From positions 1 through 5,415 of the forward strand of contig SICY01000066.1 in the NCBI GenBank assembly GCA_009697485.1: 5,415 nt of DNA. Direction: 5' to 3'. Source of the DNA: Nitrosarchaeum sp. Its GTDB lineage: Archaea; Thermoproteota; Nitrososphaeria; Nitrososphaerales; Nitrosopumilaceae. The translations under genes and the position numbers were made by a program. Positions within the stretch are counted from its first letter, which is position 1. Each line of letters starts with the position of its first letter. This document shows, piece after piece, positions 5,393 to 5,415 of this stretch. The notes beneath the pieces were generated by a model. The model was not told the origin of the DNA, ran no database searches, and saw only the letters and a program-made list of their open reading frames with translations.

Positions 5393-5415
5393 ATTGGAAC
5401 CTCTGGTAATTTCAC
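5389..5415 (-). CDS. gatA: 3' end of the preceding gene, probably gatA (partial)
   Basis: On the minus strand the window begins GTG AAA TTA CCA GAG GTT CCA ATT TGA, encoding the C-terminal residues VKLPEVPI and a stop at 5391-5389. This stop overlaps the gatB start as TTGA, the arrangement of translationally coupled genes. The identity as gatA (amidase subunit) is inferred from the usual gatA-gatB order and from the short proline/valine-rich tail. Eight residues cannot prove it. Confidence 0.6.
   Translation of the reverse strand: MKLPEVPI
5399..5403 (-). promoter_or_regulatory. Shine-Dalgarno site of gatB
   Basis: GAGGT on the minus strand lies 6 nt before the TTG start of gatB and inside the end of the upstream gene. 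It complements the 16S rRNA 3' end and is the only clear ribosome binding site in the window. This is expected for an internal operon gene, and it fixes the unusual TTG start. Confidence 0.6.

Noticed and set aside
1..5415. CRISPR array, insertion sequence, tRNA or rRNA
   Set aside because: No regularly spaced repeats, terminal inverted repeats, transposase motifs, tRNA T-loop/anticodon pattern or rRNA signature were seen on either strand.

Overview
The window is AT-rich with short intergenic gaps, TATA-box-like promoter elements and almost no Shine-Dalgarno sites. Its gene families (PduO-type cobalamin adenosyltransferase, HDDC2/YfbR-like HD phosphohydrolase, the archaeal LOR/SDH 'ArgZ-like' ornithine cyclodeaminase family, GatAB amidotransferase) point to an archaeon. 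The AT richness and the style of the small conserved hypothetical proteins suggest an ammonia-oxidising Nitrososphaeria/Thaumarchaeota genome of Nitrosopumilus type. That placement is an inference from family recognition, not from a search.

Layout. (1) 1-70: possible 3' end of a + strand gene entering from the left. (2) 74-610, minus: cob(I)alamin adenosyltransferase with a TTG start. (3) 611-807: divergent promoter region. (4) 808-1569, plus: a two-gene unit made of an HD-domain nucleotidase-like protein and, 3 nt later, a 75-residue protein of unknown function. (5) 1585-1866, minus: a 93-residue conserved-looking small protein, convergent with unit 4 across only 15 nt. (6) 1867-1940: a compact 74-nt divergent promoter. 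(7) 1941-2288, plus: an unrecognised 115-residue protein with a GTG start. (8) 2369-3595, plus: a 408-residue ornithine cyclodeaminase-type protein. (9) 3596-3720: convergent intergenic region with T-tracts. (10) 5415 down to 3721, minus: the end of gatA, then gatB, then an 87-residue unknown protein, apparently one transcription unit.

Most of this is housekeeping metabolism. The cobalamin enzyme makes the AdoCbl cofactor (in this lineage needed, for example, by methylmalonyl-CoA mutase in carbon fixation). The HD protein probably acts on deoxynucleotide or nucleotide monophosphates. The cyclodeaminase-type protein probably links ornithine to proline. GatAB amidates mischarged Asp-tRNA(Asn) or Glu-tRNA(Gln). 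I see no mobile element, CRISPR array, rRNA or tRNA, and no clear novel defence or biosynthetic system. The points most worth a second look are the lineage-specific small proteins (75, 93, 115 and 87 residues), the tight back-to-back promoter pair at 1867-1940, and the overlapping gatA/gatB junction with a TTG start and a real Shine-Dalgarno site.
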